From Brucella pseudogrignonensis (lineage in GTDB: Bacteria; Pseudomonadota; Alphaproteobacteria; Rhizobiales; Rhizobiaceae), in assembly GCF_032190615.1 (NCBI RefSeq), contig NZ_JAVLAT010000002.1, positions 186,001 to 250,000 of the forward strand: DNA of 64,000 bases. The letters run 5' to 3'. The notes beneath the pieces were generated by a model. The model saw only the letters and a list, made by a program, of their open reading frames with translations, made no database searches and was not told the origin of the DNA. The translations under genes and the position numbers were made by a program. Each line of letters starts with the position of its first letter. Position 1 is the stretch's first letter. This document shows positions 25,398 to 33,764 of the stretch, in pieces.

Positions 25398-25601
25398 CTA
25401 TTGCTTAATGTGCATAGGCCGAAATCGTTCCAAAAATATTTGAGAATAATTCAATGTCCTTTCTTCTGACTTATTACGAGCGCTTTCAATTTCCCTCTGG
25501 CGTTGCCAAGTCTCTAACGTGGCAAGCCTTTGATTATTTGTCTGTGTCGTTTGTTGCAGTCCGACGACGCGGGCGCGAAGGCCTGCTTCTGTCTCTGGCA
25601 T
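25398..25601 (-). CDS. Short coiled-coil protein, doubtful
   Basis: 67 aa from an ATG at 25601 that has GGAAGTGAG upstream. The sequence is Gln/Arg/Leu-rich with heptad-like spacing (VVGLQQTTQTNNQRLATLETWQ), as in small phage or plasmid coiled-coil proteins. The 3' end covers the possible PRC-barrel promoter. It could be a truncated gene: such proteins normally continue into a transmembrane segment, which is absent here. No family firmly recognised. Confidence 0.35.
   Translation of the reverse strand: MPETEAGLRARVVGLQQTTQTNNQRLATLETWQRQREIESARNKSEERTLNYSQIFLERFRPMHIKQ
25407..25431 (-). promoter_or_regulatory. Possible sigma-EcfG promoter of the PRC-barrel gene
   Basis: On the minus strand, GGAAC (25431-25427), 16 nt, then CATT (25410-25407), one mismatch to CGTT. 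The 44-nt distance to the start codon resembles the two better sites in this cluster. The exact -35 element and the shared spacing are the support. Confidence 0.4.
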
Positions 25602-25768
25602 TGGTGAACTCACTTCCAGCAACCTCGCGCTTTTCCGAATTAATTGGGTAATGCAATGCCCTGCCTTGCCTTCAGATCATTGCCAGCCAAAAAGACCGCC
25701 GTGTCAGGCTTAAGGCTTATCTGCTTTCCACACCCGGCAAATGACCGATTGACTCTCCATATCAACCA

Positions 25769-25783
25769 GAACAAAATAAGAAC
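25769..25783 (+). promoter_or_regulatory. LexA (SOS) box upstream of Y-family polymerase remnant
   Basis: GAACAAAATAAGAAC, identical to the box at 22930-22944, lies 82 bp before the start codon of the broken Y-family polymerase gene. SOS control is expected for such polymerases. Confidence 0.7.
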
Positions 25784-25865
25784 ACCTCCCTGCAGCGCGA
25801 ATTATGTTCCTTAATGTCTATGTACTCGGAACAAGCTTCGTGTGGCTTGTTTTCAGGAGTTTGAA

Positions 25866-26240
25866 ATGCGCCTACCTGAGACGATAGAACGGCTGTATCT
25901 CGACTTGGACGGGCGTTTCGCGTCAGTCGAGTTATAATGCGACAAGCGTCTGCGAGGTCGGCCAATCGGTTTTGTTCCGTTTGAAGGCACCAATCGAACC
26001 GCCGTGATCGCCTGCTCAAAAGAGGCGAAAACGATGGGCGTGAAAAATGTGATTCCGATTAAGGACGCGCTTCGGGTTTGCCCGGATGTCATTCTAGTGC
26101 CAGAGCAACCAGATCTATACCGGCGCGCGCTCAATGCCCTATTCTGTAAGATTGAAACCGTCATCGCAATCGATAAGGCCGAGAGTATATATGAACTAAC
26201 GTGCGCGTTTGACGATAGCGGCAAGCGTGACCTGACTTAA
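25866..26240 (+). pseudogene. Y-family DNA polymerase (UmuC/DinB-like) fragment
   Basis: N-terminal 125 codons of an error-prone translesion polymerase of the type common on Rhizobiales plasmids. Recognisable blocks are LPETIERLYLDLDGRFASVE (the first catalytic Asp region), RLRGRPIGFVPFEGTN, CSKEAKTMGVKN and CPDVILVPEQPDLYRRALNA. An in-frame TAA occurs directly after FASVEL, about 23 codons in, where the family usually has Gln or another residue. The gene stops after the KAESIYELTC region and runs into IS110 debris. The rest of the palm, finger and little-finger domains is missing, so it cannot make an active polymerase. Confidence 0.75.
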
Positions 26241-26263
26241 CTATTCGGTGGAGCATCTGGCTC

Positions 26264-26437
26264 AATGAAATTGGCCTGCCAGCCATCCGCTTCGACGTGG
26301 CTATGAAAGCATTCTTCCTGCGCCTCAAACAACAAGGGAAACCGAGCGAGGTCGCACGTGTTGCTGTCATGCGCAAAAGGATCATTATTCTAAACGCAAG
26401 AATGCGAGAAACAAACGGAACCGTGCTTGACGCGTAA
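26264..26437 (+). mobile_element. IS110-family transposase C-terminal remnant
   Basis: 58 codons, open to a TAA at 26435, matching the C-terminal end of transposases of the IS110 (Transposase_20) family: IGLPAIRFDVAMKAFFLRL then GKPSEVARVAVMRKRIIILNA. The remainder of the element is absent. It directly follows the polymerase fragment, so insertion or recombination through this element may have destroyed the polymerase gene. Confidence 0.6.
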
Positions 26438-26486
26438 CACCGGTGCTTTTTCATCGATATTATCCGAAAGTAGGGAGTGCAAATAT

Positions 26487-26548
26487 TTTACCGTCTGGTA
26501 AAGAGCGATAGCACTTTACAGGCGGGGGTCGCTTGGGGTGTGCCCCCG
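26487..26548 (+). other. Orphan dyad and GC-rich hairpin upstream of the exported orphan gene
   Basis: TTTACC-GTCT-GGTAAA (26487-26502) is a 6-bp-arm dyad of the sort bound by TetR-type repressors. It is followed by a CGGGGG/CCCCCG stem (26523-26528 with 26543-26548). No regulator gene is left nearby. It may be the old promoter-operator of a lost gene or part of a structured RNA. Confidence 0.3.
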
Positions 26549-26596
26549 GATCGCCCTCCAGCATTCGGGGTTTTCTATTCAAAAACTGCGTGATAA

Positions 26597-27100
26597 ATGA
26601 ACGGGCATGTTCAACATAGGATTGTGCCATTGTTAAAGCGAACTATACCTTGGCTTCTGGCAACGTTAGTGTTCTCAACCATCACATCCCCAGCGCGTTC
26701 ACAAGAAGCAACTTCTCAGAACCTACAGACGAGTATCTCGACATACGGCCCCGGTTCTGGCCTGCTGCTGAATAAAGGAAAGTCAGGTGAGGTTTTTGGC
26801 GGATTACGCTGGCCCGAAACCGAAGATAAACGAGAGTTTATTTCAATAAGGACCGGTGATGGTGGATTTAGGCTAACGAATAACGACAATACCAAAGAAA
26901 TAATTGCAGCCGACAACGACAACGGCATTTATTTTAATGGGGACATCTATATCAACAACGTCAAGACTTTTGACATGGCCCATGGCTTTGTGAGCAGAAA
27001 TGCGAATGAAGTGGACAGGTCTATGCGAATGCTTTGGCTGATGGTTTTATTAAGTCTGGTTTTGAATTTTGTACTCTTTTATAAAATTCGCAACAAGTAA
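26597..27100 (+). CDS. Exported orphan protein with C-terminal membrane anchor
   Basis: 167 aa. The N-terminus has a basic start and a hydrophobic stretch ending in SPARSQ, a good Sec signal (about residues 1-36). The middle (about 40-125) is rich in Asn, Asp, Gly and short beta-like units (GGFRLTNNDNTKEIIAADND, then GIYFNGDIYINN), which recall the stem or tail-fibre parts of phage and surface proteins. A transmembrane helix (about 143-162) sits at the C-terminus followed by KIRNK. The predicted topology is a periplasmic domain tethered to the inner membrane. No family recognised. It stands alone in the decayed zone but its frame is intact. Confidence 0.6.
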   Translation: MNGHVQHRIVPLLKRTIPWLLATLVFSTITSPARSQEATSQNLQTSISTYGPGSGLLLNKGKSGEVFGGLRWPETEDKREFISIRTGDGGFRLTNNDNTKEIIAADNDNGIYFNGDIYINNVKTFDMAHGFVSRNANEVDRSMRMLWLMVLLSLVLNFVLFYKIRNK

Positions 27101-28034
27101 GCGAAACAACAAAAAAGCTCAGTTGGCTCAGAATTAAAGCTTTAGGCTGGATGGACGAAAGCACCGCCGCGCTGATGCGCGTTGCGCCAATGTGTTCTCC
27201 TACTTTGTGAGACGACGAACTAGCGCGTTAGAAGCCCCTTCTTTCAATGGAGCGCAGCCCGGTTGCGCACGCATGCACTGGGGCTTTCTTTTGACCAGAT
27301 CGCACTCAATGTGCAGCCATGTGCGAATTGGATCGGTGTCACAAACCTGCCATTCCTACAAACAATTCGTAGCAACCCATCTTCATCGCATCTGAGGTTT
27401 CTGTGTGAGGCAAATTTGAATGGATTGATTTTCCTCAAGGCCAAGCACAGTTTTGTAGCAGCATACGCGGGAACGACGAATTGGTCACAATGCCTGTGCC
27501 ATTCGTTTTCTCGGGAGAGTTTTCAATGAAGAATTCAAGCATATCAGTGCTTGAACGCGACCGAGAGTACCATAACCATCAAAATTTTCGGTTATAGTGA
27601 TAAGACTAATCTCGGAAACACGTCTAACGGTTCACGCCTTTATTTTAACCAAATTAACATGACAGTAATATACGATATGTTCGTTCAACGAATATCGCGG
27701 CAGAGTAGTAAATCTTTCCATCTACACGAATTAGTGTTTTATAAAGGGAAATTATATTTGCCGACGACGGGATCCAAGTTACTTCTGTTTAGTCGGTATG
27801 TTTGAATCTTAATCAATGCATGAATCAAGAGGCGGGTGTCGCTAATTACCCACTATAATGTTTTGTACGGTTTCAATGGGTTAAAATAGGCCGATTGCCT
27901 GTTTTAAATTCGTAAGGCCAGCGTCTCGGCATGAACCATGACGGTTACAGCAAATGCCACACGTGAAGCTTTTGAAATCGCTCAATTCAATTTGGAACAG
28001 GCTTTGAGGTTGTACAGAAAAGGAAAATTTATAT
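27101..28034 (+). other. Gene-free stretch in the decayed zone
   Basis: No convincing gene in 934 bp; the short open frames show no recognisable family. A large hairpin with AAGCCCC/GGGGCTT arms (27232-27238 with 27280-27286) and an inner GCGCA...TGCGC stem, followed by TTCTTTT, may be a terminator. A small dyad ATAACC/GGTTAT lies at 27572-27595. The composition becomes AT-rich towards the right. Confidence 0.5.
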
Positions 28035-28247
28035 CTAAGTCATGATCATCTTCGTAAAATTTTGGAAAAGCGGAAGGGCATATGGCGTCGAGATAATGAG
28101 GACATCCCCAATGCCCGCTACCATTAACGTGCTCAACGGATAATAAATCATAGGCTTACCATATATAGATAAAAGCTGCCTTGAAAGCGCCCAGTCGAGA
28201 GGAGAAAGTCCATTTCCACTACCATCAAATAATATAATTTCTTTCAA
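28035..28247 (-). pseudogene. Glucose-1-phosphate thymidylyltransferase (rmlA) fragment
   Basis: 70 codons resembling the first 60 residues of RmlA/RfbA, which makes dTDP-glucose for O-antigen sugars. [25 protein letters not shown] is close to the family. The nucleotide-binding loop, normally GGSGTRLYPLT, reads [11 protein letters not shown] here, so the catalytic Arg is lost. The remaining roughly 230 residues are missing. It supports the view that a surface-polysaccharide locus once occupied this region. Confidence 0.75.
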
Positions 28248-28603
28248 TGAAAATACCCTGATTTACAAATAACTGACACCAAAAATAAAAATAGTAGACA
28301 TACATAGAATAATTCATATTAATATTAAAACTATTATACATATATAATGTATAAAACAATTATACTAAATATTTATCTAATTTTATTTAAATCGTAGAGA
28401 TAAATATTATTTATTCCGAAAAACTCTGTGTTACAAGTAACCGAATCATAAAATGAGTTTTTTACCCCCAAAGCCAACCCGGTCACTCAGTAAGCACGTT
28501 TTATACTTGCCTCAATATGTGTGATGCGGCAAAAAGCTCGATCATCATGTTTGCATGTTCTAATTAATGTTGCTAATCAACGCTATCAGGGTTGGGGTAA
28601 CAT
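28248..28603 (+). other. AT-rich non-coding stretch upstream of the GMC gene
   Basis: 356 bp, very AT-rich around 28260-28430, without an open frame of note. It contains the upstream region of the GMC oxidoreductase gene. The base composition is unlike the core genome and fits horizontally acquired polysaccharide loci. Confidence 0.5.
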
Positions 28604-29809
28604 ATGTTTATTGACGCGGGAGCTGTGGCGGCTCAAGAACCATTTGATCTATGCATCGTAGGTAGCGGTCCAGCAGGACTAACTATTGCCCGTCACTTTA
28701 TAGATAAAAAAGTTAGAGTTCTGGTCCTAGAAAGCGGCGATGGACCTAATGCCGAATTGACCGATGCATTAAATAGCATGGGCATCGTCAGAGAGGGTGG
28801 CTATGATGGCAAGCTAACCTACGCCCTTCCCAGCGGATCCGGGTTAGAGCTATCGCGTTATCGTGGCTTTGGCGGCACAATGAATAAGTGGACAGGTCGC
28901 ATTCGCCCTCTCGACAGCAGTGATTTTGATCGTCCAGGCCTCACCAAATGGCCAATTTCCTATAATGATTTAGTGCCATGGTATAATCTTGCACTGCAGG
29001 ATTTCGGAATAGCAAATCTAGATGAGTTCCTGCGGTTAACGAGAAATATCGATCGATATTTTTATCCTATTTCTCGCGATAGTGATGTCGAAACGAAATC
29101 TTGGCTAGAAATCCAGTCAACACTCATAAGTGATACCTATGATATTATCGAAAAATCCCAAAATATACATTGCGTTTTGGACGCCACTGTATCGAAGATA
29201 AATTGCGAAGGGCAACTGGATTCTAACTCTGTTAATCTTTTAGAGTTCAAAGACAGCAATCAAGCCATACATTTTGCTAAAGCGAAAACTTACGTTCTAG
29301 CCTGTGGTGGGATAGAAAACGCCCGACTATTACTGAGCGCTAGAAACAATCAAGCTGAAATTGCACCTGCAGCAAATAGTAAGTGGGTAGGAGCGTGCTT
29401 CATGGAGCATTTTCATGTTCCTGTGGCAACGGTCATCCAGCCTAAAACAATGAGCTTTCCTTTAACAACAGCGATTGATGTTTCCAACGAGGAAAACACG
29501 GTGTTCGCGAGCGGACACATCGGCATTAAACAAGCCAAACTCAAGAAAACGGGTCGTAGTAATGGCGTTCTGGGTTTCACCCCACCAACCAATGAATGTG
29601 GAGATACGTACCAAATTCAAGAAGTTATTGCAGAGTTCGAACAGCTCCCAAATCCACTTTCCCGGATATCGATTTCTAATGAAAAAACAGATCCATTAGG
29701 AAACAGCCTTCCTGTGGTAGAATGGTCCATGTGTCCGTCGTCGAATGATTTGAGACTATTTGTGTTTTTGAAGATTGGAGTTTCCGGCTCGGTTTTGGGT
29801 TTGATTTAA
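28604..29809 (+). pseudogene. GMC-type FAD oxidoreductase, 3' end lost at IS insertion
   Basis: About 382 native codons of a glucose-methanol-choline-family oxidoreductase, then 19 codons read from the adjoining IS end. The FAD-binding Rossmann motif is clear near residue 19 (IVGSGPAGLTIARHF), followed by RGFGGTMNKWTGR and a GGIENARLLLSA segment typical of the family. The C-terminal catalytic domain with the active-site His/Asn is missing, because the IS3-family element begins at 29751. Such oxidoreductases occur in surface-polysaccharide clusters. The product is unlikely to be active. Confidence 0.85.
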
Positions 29810-30786
29810 GCGGCTTTGGCCTGGTGGTTCAAGCGGCGTTTTCTGATGGTGTCTCGTTTGATCCTTTCGCGTTCGAGCAGGATGGTCTGTGCGCGTCCGA
29901 AGTAGACGTCGGCGGGAGTGAGATTGTCGAGGCTCTCATGGTAACGGCGATGATTGTAATGCTCGACGAAGGCTGCAATCTGGGCTTCGAGGTCCTCCTT
30001 GAAGAAGTAGTTTTCAAGCAGGATGCGGTTCTTCAGCGTCTGGTGCCAGCGTTCGATTTTCCCTTGCGTCTGCGGGTGGCCGGGAGCGCCGTGAACCTGG
30101 TCGATCTTGTATTTCTCCAGCCATTCGCCGAGATCGGAGGCGACGTAACACGAACCGTTGTCCGACAGCAGACGCGGCCGGTGCTCAACCTTGACCTTGT
30201 CACAGCCTGAGGCGGCCAATGCAAGATCGAGTGTATCGGTGACGTCATCCACCTTCATGCTGGTGCACAGCTTCCAGGCGATGATGTAACGGGAATAATC
30301 GTCGAGGATGGTCGATAGGTAAAACCATCCCCAGCCGATGACCTTCAGGTAGGTGAAGTCGGTTTGCCACATCTCGTTCGGCCTCGTGGTCTTGTCCTTG
30401 AACTCGTCATTGGCCTTGATGACAATATAGGCTGGCGACGTGACCAGGTCGTGAGCCTTGAGTAAGCGATAGACCGAAGCCTCTGATACAAAATAACTTT
30501 CCGTATCAGTGAACTTCACCGCCAGTTCACGCGGTGACAGGTCGGCATGATCGAGCGCCAGTGCGATGATGCGATCCCGGATATCGTCAGGGATACGATT
30601 CCACACCCGCGAAGCTGCGGACGTCCGCTCTTCCAGTCCTTCGACACCGTGGGCAAGGAAGCGACTATACCATCGATAGAAGGTTGGCCTTGGAATGCCC
30701 AGCTTTTCCAGCGTCTGCCTGGCTGACAAATGCGACTGCTCCACAAGCCGGATGATCTCAAGCTTTTCGGTGGCGGGATATCTCAT
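29806..30786 (-). CDS. IS3-family transposase OrfB
   Basis: 326-aa DDE transposase. It starts with a helix-turn-helix region (LEIIRLVEQSHLSARQTLEKLG), has an HTH_21-like segment, then the rve integrase core: first Asp in WQTDFTYLKV, second Asp in LLSDNGSCYV, and Glu in GKIERWHQTLKNR. The C-terminus is rich in Arg and Lys. Its ATG overlaps the orfA stop (ATGA), so it can be made by coupled translation; many IS3 elements instead use a -1 frameshift to make an OrfAB fusion. The gene looks intact. Confidence 0.93.
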   Translation of the reverse strand: MRYPATEKLEIIRLVEQSHLSARQTLEKLGIPRPTFYRWYSRFLAHGVEGLEERTSAASRVWNRIPDDIRDRIIALALDHADLSPRELAVKFTDTESYFVSEASVYRLLKAHDLVTSPAYIVIKANDEFKDKTTRPNEMWQTDFTYLKVIGWGWFYLSTILDDYSRYIIAWKLCTSMKVDDVTDTLDLALAASGCDKVKVEHRPRLLSDNGSCYVASDLGEWLEKYKIDQVHGAPGHPQTQGKIERWHQTLKNRILLENYFFKEDLEAQIAAFVEHYNHRRYHESLDNLTPADVYFGRAQTILLERERIKRDTIRKRRLNHQAKAA

Positions 30787-31157
30787 TCGTCGTCGCCCCC
30801 ATCCCCGATCATGCTTTTTTTGAGCAGGCGGTTTTCCAGGGTGACGTCGGCTAATGCCTCCTTCAGGTCACGGCTTTCACGACGCAGCGCTTTTACTTCG
30901 TCGCTGGTGGCAGAACGGGCGGTGTCGCCTGCAAGGCGCTTCTTGCCAGCTTCAAGGAATTCCTTCGACCAGCTATAATACAGGCTCTCTGCAATCCCTT
31001 CGCGGCGGCAGATCGCAGCAATGCTGTCTTCCCCGCGCAGACCTTCCAGAACAATACGGATTTTATCCTCGGCCGAATAATGTTTACGCGTGGCACGACG
31101 GATATCTTTGATCGTCTTCTCCGCAGAAGACGTTTGGGGAACGGGTTTCTGTCTCAT
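30783..31157 (-). CDS. IS3-family transposase OrfA
   Basis: 124 aa from the ATG at 31157 with an AAGGA-type ribosome-binding site; the frame also stays open to 31208. It contains a helix-turn-helix of the IS3/IS911 type (KHYSAEDKIRIVLEGLRGED then GIAESLYYSWSKEF) and a C-terminal leucine-zipper-like coiled coil (ALRRESRDLKEALADVTLENRLLKK region). It binds the terminal repeats and works with OrfB. Intact. Confidence 0.92.
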   Translation of the reverse strand: MRQKPVPQTSSAEKTIKDIRRATRKHYSAEDKIRIVLEGLRGEDSIAAICRREGIAESLYYSWSKEFLEAGKKRLAGDTARSATSDEVKALRRESRDLKEALADVTLENRLLKKSMIGDGGDDE

Positions 31158-31208
31158 CTTTGCGTCCTTTGATAAAGCTATGATGAGCCGAAAACCCTCT
31201 CTTCTCAA

Positions 31209-31592
31209 TTAATACAATTTGGTCTCATGGGCGTTGATGTCGGACAAGGGGAAAAGAACTTTTTTTACATAGTTTACATTTCCAACTATAAGCCCAGGTG
31301 CACGATTAATGCACTCTGAAAAAACCTGAAAAACAAAAAGTCCAATAAACAAAATAAGTGCATATTCCGCATCTGACGAATTACTATGCTCCCATCTTGA
31401 TTTAAAAATAACACTAAAGACGAATGTATATATAGCCAACATCATTATCGGCTGTACTAATGCCCACAATAAACCGCCAAATGTTCCTCTATATCGCGTA
31501 GCCACTTCCCTCGAAGCTAACGAGAATATTAAGGCTCTATTTTTCCAGAATCTTTGAAAGAGAGAAGCCGGACTTGCTTTAAATTTTTCCAT
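31209..31592 (-). pseudogene. ABC-2 polysaccharide-export permease (Wzm/KpsM-like), 3' end lost at IS
   Basis: About 121 native codons of an inner-membrane permease for O-antigen or capsule export, then a few codons from the IS terminus. The N-terminal SLASREVATRYRGTFGGLLWALVQPIMML and NYVKKVLFPL are hallmarks of Wzm/KpsM/RfbA-type permeases, which are normally about 260 aa. Three transmembrane helices remain out of six. Its partner ATPase (Wzt) is not in the window. Loss of this permease would block ABC-dependent O-chain export unless another copy exists. Confidence 0.85.
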
Positions 31593-32470
31593 GATTTCCG
31601 ATTATCAATTGTTATCCGCTTGTCATTTTTACGTGCCGTTTTAGTTTCTATAGAAACTTTTGTCACTTAACAGTTTATAGAAAAATTTAACATTTTGAGG
31701 GCTTCAGTTCCTGCTCACCAAATGCGCTACACGTCAGCATCCTTAAGCTCACACGATGAGACGAATATGTTTAGCTTTTACAAGATGCGCTTGGCGTAGC
31801 CCATCTCGGCTCAACCCCATCAAATGCCCCCGTCGCTATTTCTTTCTTTGATTCATTAAGGTGAAAATGAACGTCTTACTGAGAGATTTGATGTCTTAGT
31901 CGGAAGCACATATCCACCGAATTAAATCCTTTTCTCGGCTCCCGATAATGTGCCGCGCGTTAGTGATCGGTCGACTTTTTACAGTACAATCTTTGTCGTG
32001 CAAAATGTGGTCTTTTGACGGCTGGACACAGAGTCATTATGATCGGGCGCGCCCTGATTGCATTTATTTTTTAACGACGCGCTCCAACCAGTTCGTTCGC
32101 TCGTCAAAGGTTATTTCTCTGGGATTGGTGGCTAGACGCCACCTCTAAGGCCCATTTTTGTGATATCGAGGTGATAAACAATATCTTTGTTCGTGTTCAC
32201 TGGCACTGAGCAACGAAGAGCGCCTACGATGATCGCGAGAGACATTCTCAAGGCGACTTTACGCACAGAATACACGGAGCTGTTGATGTAAAAAGCCGTT
32301 CGATCCATCTTAGCCTGACGGGCAGTCATATTGTTAACAATTCAACAGCGTCCAGCGCCATCTAAACCCGCATCTGATTCACCAGCTAAAAGTCTACGCA
32401 GTAAAATAAATATGAAAGCAACATATCTCAAGCAACCATGCTACAAAGCTATGGAATTTGGTCACTTACA
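31593..32470. other. Gene-free stretch between the truncated permease and tRNA-Gln
   Basis: 878 bp with no recognisable gene; short open frames of about 65 codons show no family. It holds the upstream region of the truncated permease, including a perfect 16-bp palindrome AGTTTCTATAGAAACT at 31643-31658. Confidence 0.5.
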
Positions 32471-32545
32471 TGGCTGGGGCGCCTGGATTCGAACCAGGGA
32501 ATGCCGGTACCAAAAACCGGTGCCTTACCGCTTGGCTACGCCCCA
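32471..32545 (-). tRNA. tRNA-Gln (anticodon UUG)
   Basis: 75 nt including CCA on the minus strand. The acceptor stem begins TGGGGCG and pairs with CGCCCCA; the anticodon stem CCGGT/ACCGG encloses a TTTTGGT loop (anticodon TTG); the T arm CCTGG-TTCGAAT-CCAGG is standard. It shares the T arm with the tRNA-Gln(CUG) at 22697 but faces the opposite way. Confidence 0.95.
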
Positions 32546-32666
32546 ACAAATCAGATCAAAGCGATCAGTTGCGCGGGCTTATAACCGCTCCCTGTGTTAA
32601 GCGCAATCGCCAATTAAAATTTCTGGCAAGCTTTACAACATTTGGGGATAACTCAATTCAACCGAA

Positions 32667-33764
32667 TTGAAGACAAAATCCAGCAGGGTCCATAATGCTT
32701 TGCGTTCTCCATCAAAACTGCTATCGGGAATAGACAGTATTTTTTTGGTTTTTGTAATGTTTTTGCTGCTAGCCGCATCCCTCGCAAGCGCCATTCTTTG
32801 CGGCGCGAGCCTTTACATTTTTGCAAAAACTTTGCCCCAGAGCTTCCTTGCGGCGGGGTTCAGTTCACGCTCAAACCATACCATTGTTGCGCGGCAAATC
32901 GGTGGTCTCGCTCTCGTTCCTGCGATCTTAACGTCTCTTTTGATGTTTGGAACCGATCTCGGACTAACTATTGAACTTGTAGCGTGCCTCTGTGGCGCAT
33001 CAGCCTTACTCTGGATTGTGGGCGCACTAGATGATCGTTTCGACATTTCCGTTTTAGTACGTTTCGGGTCTCAACTGCTCGCATCAAGCCTCGTGGTCTA
33101 TGGATTAGGCCCGGACTTTCGGCTTATGGCAGAAATCCTTCCTCATTGGTTGGAAGTGACGTTGATCATCATAACACTTGTCGCTGCAATCAATATCACC
33201 AATTTCATGGATGGTCTCGACTGGATGACATGCGTCGGCATCGGCATCCCTATGGCAGGATTAGCCTTACTGAGCTTATTTCAACTTGCGGGCCTTGATA
33301 GCGGTACACTCGGCGCAATTCTTGTCGGCGGGCTCTGCGGTTTCGCAATCTTTAACCGCCCTCCAGCCAATATTTTTCTTGGAGATTCCGGCAGCCTCCC
33401 GCTTGGCCTCATAGCAGGTACAGCACTTCTGCTACTGGCAAAAGAAACCCATTTAGCCGTCGCGCTCATCCTTCCTCTATATTATATTTTGGATACCGGA
33501 ACGACGATGGCCGCACGTGCAGCAAATGGCGAAAACATTCTCAAAGCACACTCCAAACATGCTTATCAGATCGCCAAACGGTCTGGATGGAGTGTATTTA
33601 AAGTTGTCGGCCACGTAGCATGTTTGAATTTAATATTGATTGCATGCGCAACAGCAATCTTGCAATTCGATCATTTGCTTGCACAAATTATATTTCTACT
33701 TGTAGCACTCGTCCTCGTATTATTACTTTTATTAGATTTTCGCGGTCATTTTAGGAAGCTATAA
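32667..33764 (+). CDS. wbkF: Undecaprenyl-phosphate sugar transferase (WbkF/WbpL/WecA family)
   Basis: Polytopic inner-membrane glycosyl-1-phosphate transferase of the MraY/WecA family, predicted to start O-antigen synthesis by moving an N-acetyl amino sugar phosphate from UDP onto undecaprenyl phosphate. About 365 aa with roughly ten hydrophobic helices. The catalytic Asp motifs are present: GALDDRFD, NFMDGLDW and FLGDSGSLPLG. The start is uncertain: a TTG at 32667 gives the longest frame, and an ATG at about 32757 is possible. It is convergent with the WbkD-like gene, overlapping by 14 bp; the same pair is found in the Brucella wbk locus. Confidence 0.88.
   Translation: MKTKSSRVHNALRSPSKLLSGIDSIFLVFVMFLLLAASLASAILCGASLYIFAKTLPQSFLAAGFSSRSNHTIVARQIGGLALVPAILTSLLMFGTDLGLTIELVACLCGASALLWIVGALDDRFDISVLVRFGSQLLASSLVVYGLGPDFRLMAEILPHWLEVTLIIITLVAAINITNFMDGLDWMTCVGIGIPMAGLALLSLFQLAGLDSGTLGAILVGGLCGFAIFNRPPANIFLGDSGSLPLGLIAGTALLLLAKETHLAVALILPLYYILDTGTTMAARAANGENILKAHSKHAYQIAKRSGWSVFKVVGHVACLNLILIACATAILQFDHLLAQIIFLLVALVLVLLLLLDFRGHFRKL

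Larger units (their letters stand above)
29751..31227 (-). mobile_element. Complete IS3-family insertion sequence, 1477 bp
   Basis: The two ends form imperfect inverted repeats beginning TGAGAC: TGAGACTATTTGTG at 29751 and, on the other strand, TGAGACCAAATTGTA from 31227, with further similarity for about 40 bp ending in CGGCTC. Inside are intact orfA (30783-31157) and orfB (29806-30786) on the minus strand. The 3-4 bases outside each end differ, so no target duplication is visible. The left neighbour (GMC gene) and the right neighbour (polysaccharide export permease) are each cut at the IS boundary. Confidence 0.85.

Noticed and set aside
27192..27805. Short open frames of 66-88 codons in the gene-free stretch
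   Set aside because: No ribosome-binding site pattern, no coherent hydrophobic or domain features, and overlapping frames on both strands.
32132..32329. 65-codon open frame on the minus strand upstream of tRNA-Gln(UUG)
   Set aside because: No recognisable family, no good ribosome-binding site; listed as non-coding.
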